Shown: positions 63,247 through 64,000 of the stretch, piece after piece | Layout of the letters: every line of letters starts with the position of its first letter | How positions within the stretch are numbered: position 1 is the stretch's first letter | From: Agrobacterium tumefaciens | GTDB taxonomy: Bacteria; Pseudomonadota; Alphaproteobacteria; Rhizobiales; Rhizobiaceae | Assembly (NCBI RefSeq): GCF_013337285.1 | Contig: NZ_SUPW01000009.1 | Span: 124,001-188,000, forward strand | Direction of reading: 5' to 3' | DNA: 64,000 nt | Notes under the pieces: model-generated | Told to the model about the DNA's origin: nothing | Seen by the model: the letters and a program-made list of their open reading frames with translations, nothing else | Database searches by the model: none | Position numbers and translations under genes: made by a program

Positions 63247-64000
63247 ATGGCAACACGAAACACGAGCGGCCTTGCGCGGGTCATGCTTGCGCCATCGGTG
63301 CTGTTATTGCTGGTGTGGATGATCGTGCCTCTGGCGATGACGCTGTGGTTCTCGTTCCAGAACTACAATCTCCTGAACCCGGCCAATGTCAGCTTTGCCG
63401 GCCTGTTCAATTACCAGTATTTCTACACCGACCCGGCCTTCTTCCAGTCGATCTGGAACACGCTGCTGATCGTCGGCGGCGTGCTGCTGATCACCGTCAT
63501 CGGCGGCATCGCCATTGCGCTCTTGCTCGACAATGACATTTTCGGCCAGGGCATCGTGCGCATCATGATCATCTCGCCCTTCTTCGTCATGCCGCCTGTC
63601 GCAGCTTTGGTGTGGAAGAACATGATCATGCATCCCGGTTACGGCGTGCTCGCCGATCTCTCGCGCTTCTTCGGTTTCCAGCCGGTCGACTGGTTTGCGC
63701 AGTTTCCGCTGCTGTCGATCATCATCATCGTCGCCTGGCAATGGCTGCCGTTTGCGACGCTGATCCTCTTGACCGCCCTGCAATCGCTCGATGGCGAACA
63801 GAGGGAAGCCGCAGAGATGGATGGCGCCAACTTCGTCAACCGCTTCATCTATCTGACCCTGCCGCACCTATCGCGCGCCATCACCGTCGTCATCTTGATC
63901 CAGACGATCTTCCTGCTCGGCGTCTACGCGGAAATCCTCGTCACCACCAATGGCGGGCCGGGTTATGCCTCCACCAACCTCGCCTTCCTCATCTATCGCA
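63247..64000 (+). CDS. smoF: Polyol ABC transporter permease (SmoF/MalF type, partial)
   Basis: N-terminal 251 residues of an inner-membrane permease cut by the right edge. Spans include ARVMLAPSVLLLLVWMIVPLAMTLWFSF and TLLIVGGVLLITVIGGIAIALLL; the EAA loop is EAAEMDGANFVNRFIYLTLP. GGGAGGA precedes the ATG. It follows the GatZ-like gene by 124 nt. The second permease and the ATPase should lie just beyond the window. Confidence 0.9.
   Translation, partial: MATRNTSGLARVMLAPSVLLLLVWMIVPLAMTLWFSFQNYNLLNPANVSFAGLFNYQYFYTDPAFFQSIWNTLLIVGGVLLITVIGGIAIALLLDNDIFGQGIVRIMIISPFFVMPPVAALVWKNMIMHPGYGVLADLSRFFGFQPVDWFAQFPLLSIIIIVAWQWLPFATLILLTALQSLDGEQREAAEMDGANFVNRFIYLTLPHLSRAITVVILIQTIFLLGVYAEILVTTNGGPGYASTNLAFLIYR

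Overview
The window looks like a secondary replicon (linear chromosome or chromid) of an Agrobacterium/Rhizobium-group alphaproteobacterium. It has high GC, strong AGGAG ribosome binding sites and dense sugar-import and catabolism operons, each with its own local regulator. The hexuronate genes in the middle and the polyol genes at the right end match, in order and in sequence as I remember it, the characterised Agrobacterium fabrum C58 loci around Atu3138-Atu3143 (gli, gci, kdgD, udh) and Atu3163-Atu3168 (altritol/galactitol). No transposase, phage gene, rRNA, tRNA or CRISPR array was seen.

Layout. (1) 1-4.1 kb: arabinan/arabinoside block with a partial solute-binding protein (SBP), an ABC ATPase, a GH51 arabinofuranosidase and an ArsR-type regulator with a long C-terminal domain. 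(2) 4.3-10.4 kb: an orphan Tat-exported SBP divergent from a LacI regulator, a DUF2264 protein, a 2-hydroxyacid dehydrogenase and a TIM-barrel isomerase. (3) 10.6-20.4 kb: a full ABC importer, divergent from a TetR regulator and a catabolic operon of two Gfo/Idh/MocA dehydrogenases, a DUF993 aldolase-like protein and an isomerase; two near-identical palindromes link the halves. (4) 20.4-25.8 kb: an island of small genes around cspA and rpsU, a candidate small RNA, an acyltransferase, an extra acyl carrier protein and a histidine-kinase remnant. (5) 26.1-30.2 kb: FecI-type sigma factor, FecR and an STN-type TonB-dependent receptor.

(6) 30.2-38.2 kb: pectin/hexuronate catabolism. GH105 and KdgF/KduI/KduD handle unsaturated uronates from pectin. 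Udh, Gli, Gci and KdgD oxidise galacturonate (and glucuronate) to alpha-ketoglutarate semialdehyde. A GntR/FCD regulator is encoded here, with matching palindromes before kdgD and in the kduI/udh intergenic region. (7) 38.2-47.1 kb: an M24 peptidase, then an operon of a dehydrogenase-aldo/keto reductase fusion with an ABC importer, divergent from an AraC activator. (8) 47.1-50.2 kb: AraC regulator, fosmidomycin-resistance-type MFS pump, LysR regulator. (9) 50.3-57.1 kb: TRAP transporter with a beta-hydroxyacid dehydrogenase, an ABM monooxygenase, an SAF-type oxidoreductase and a LacI regulator. (10) 57.2-64.0 kb: polyol block (altritol and galactitol dehydrogenases, SBP, tagatose kinase, GatZ-like protein, first permease), cut by the right edge.

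Most blocks combine an importer, one to four enzymes and a regulator. Palindromic intergenic repeats (two 124-bp RIME-like copies and one 34-bp-arm inverted repeat) lie within or between these operons, two of them directly downstream of SBP genes. The best candidates for undescribed pathways are blocks 2, 3 and 9 and the fusion enzyme in block 7.
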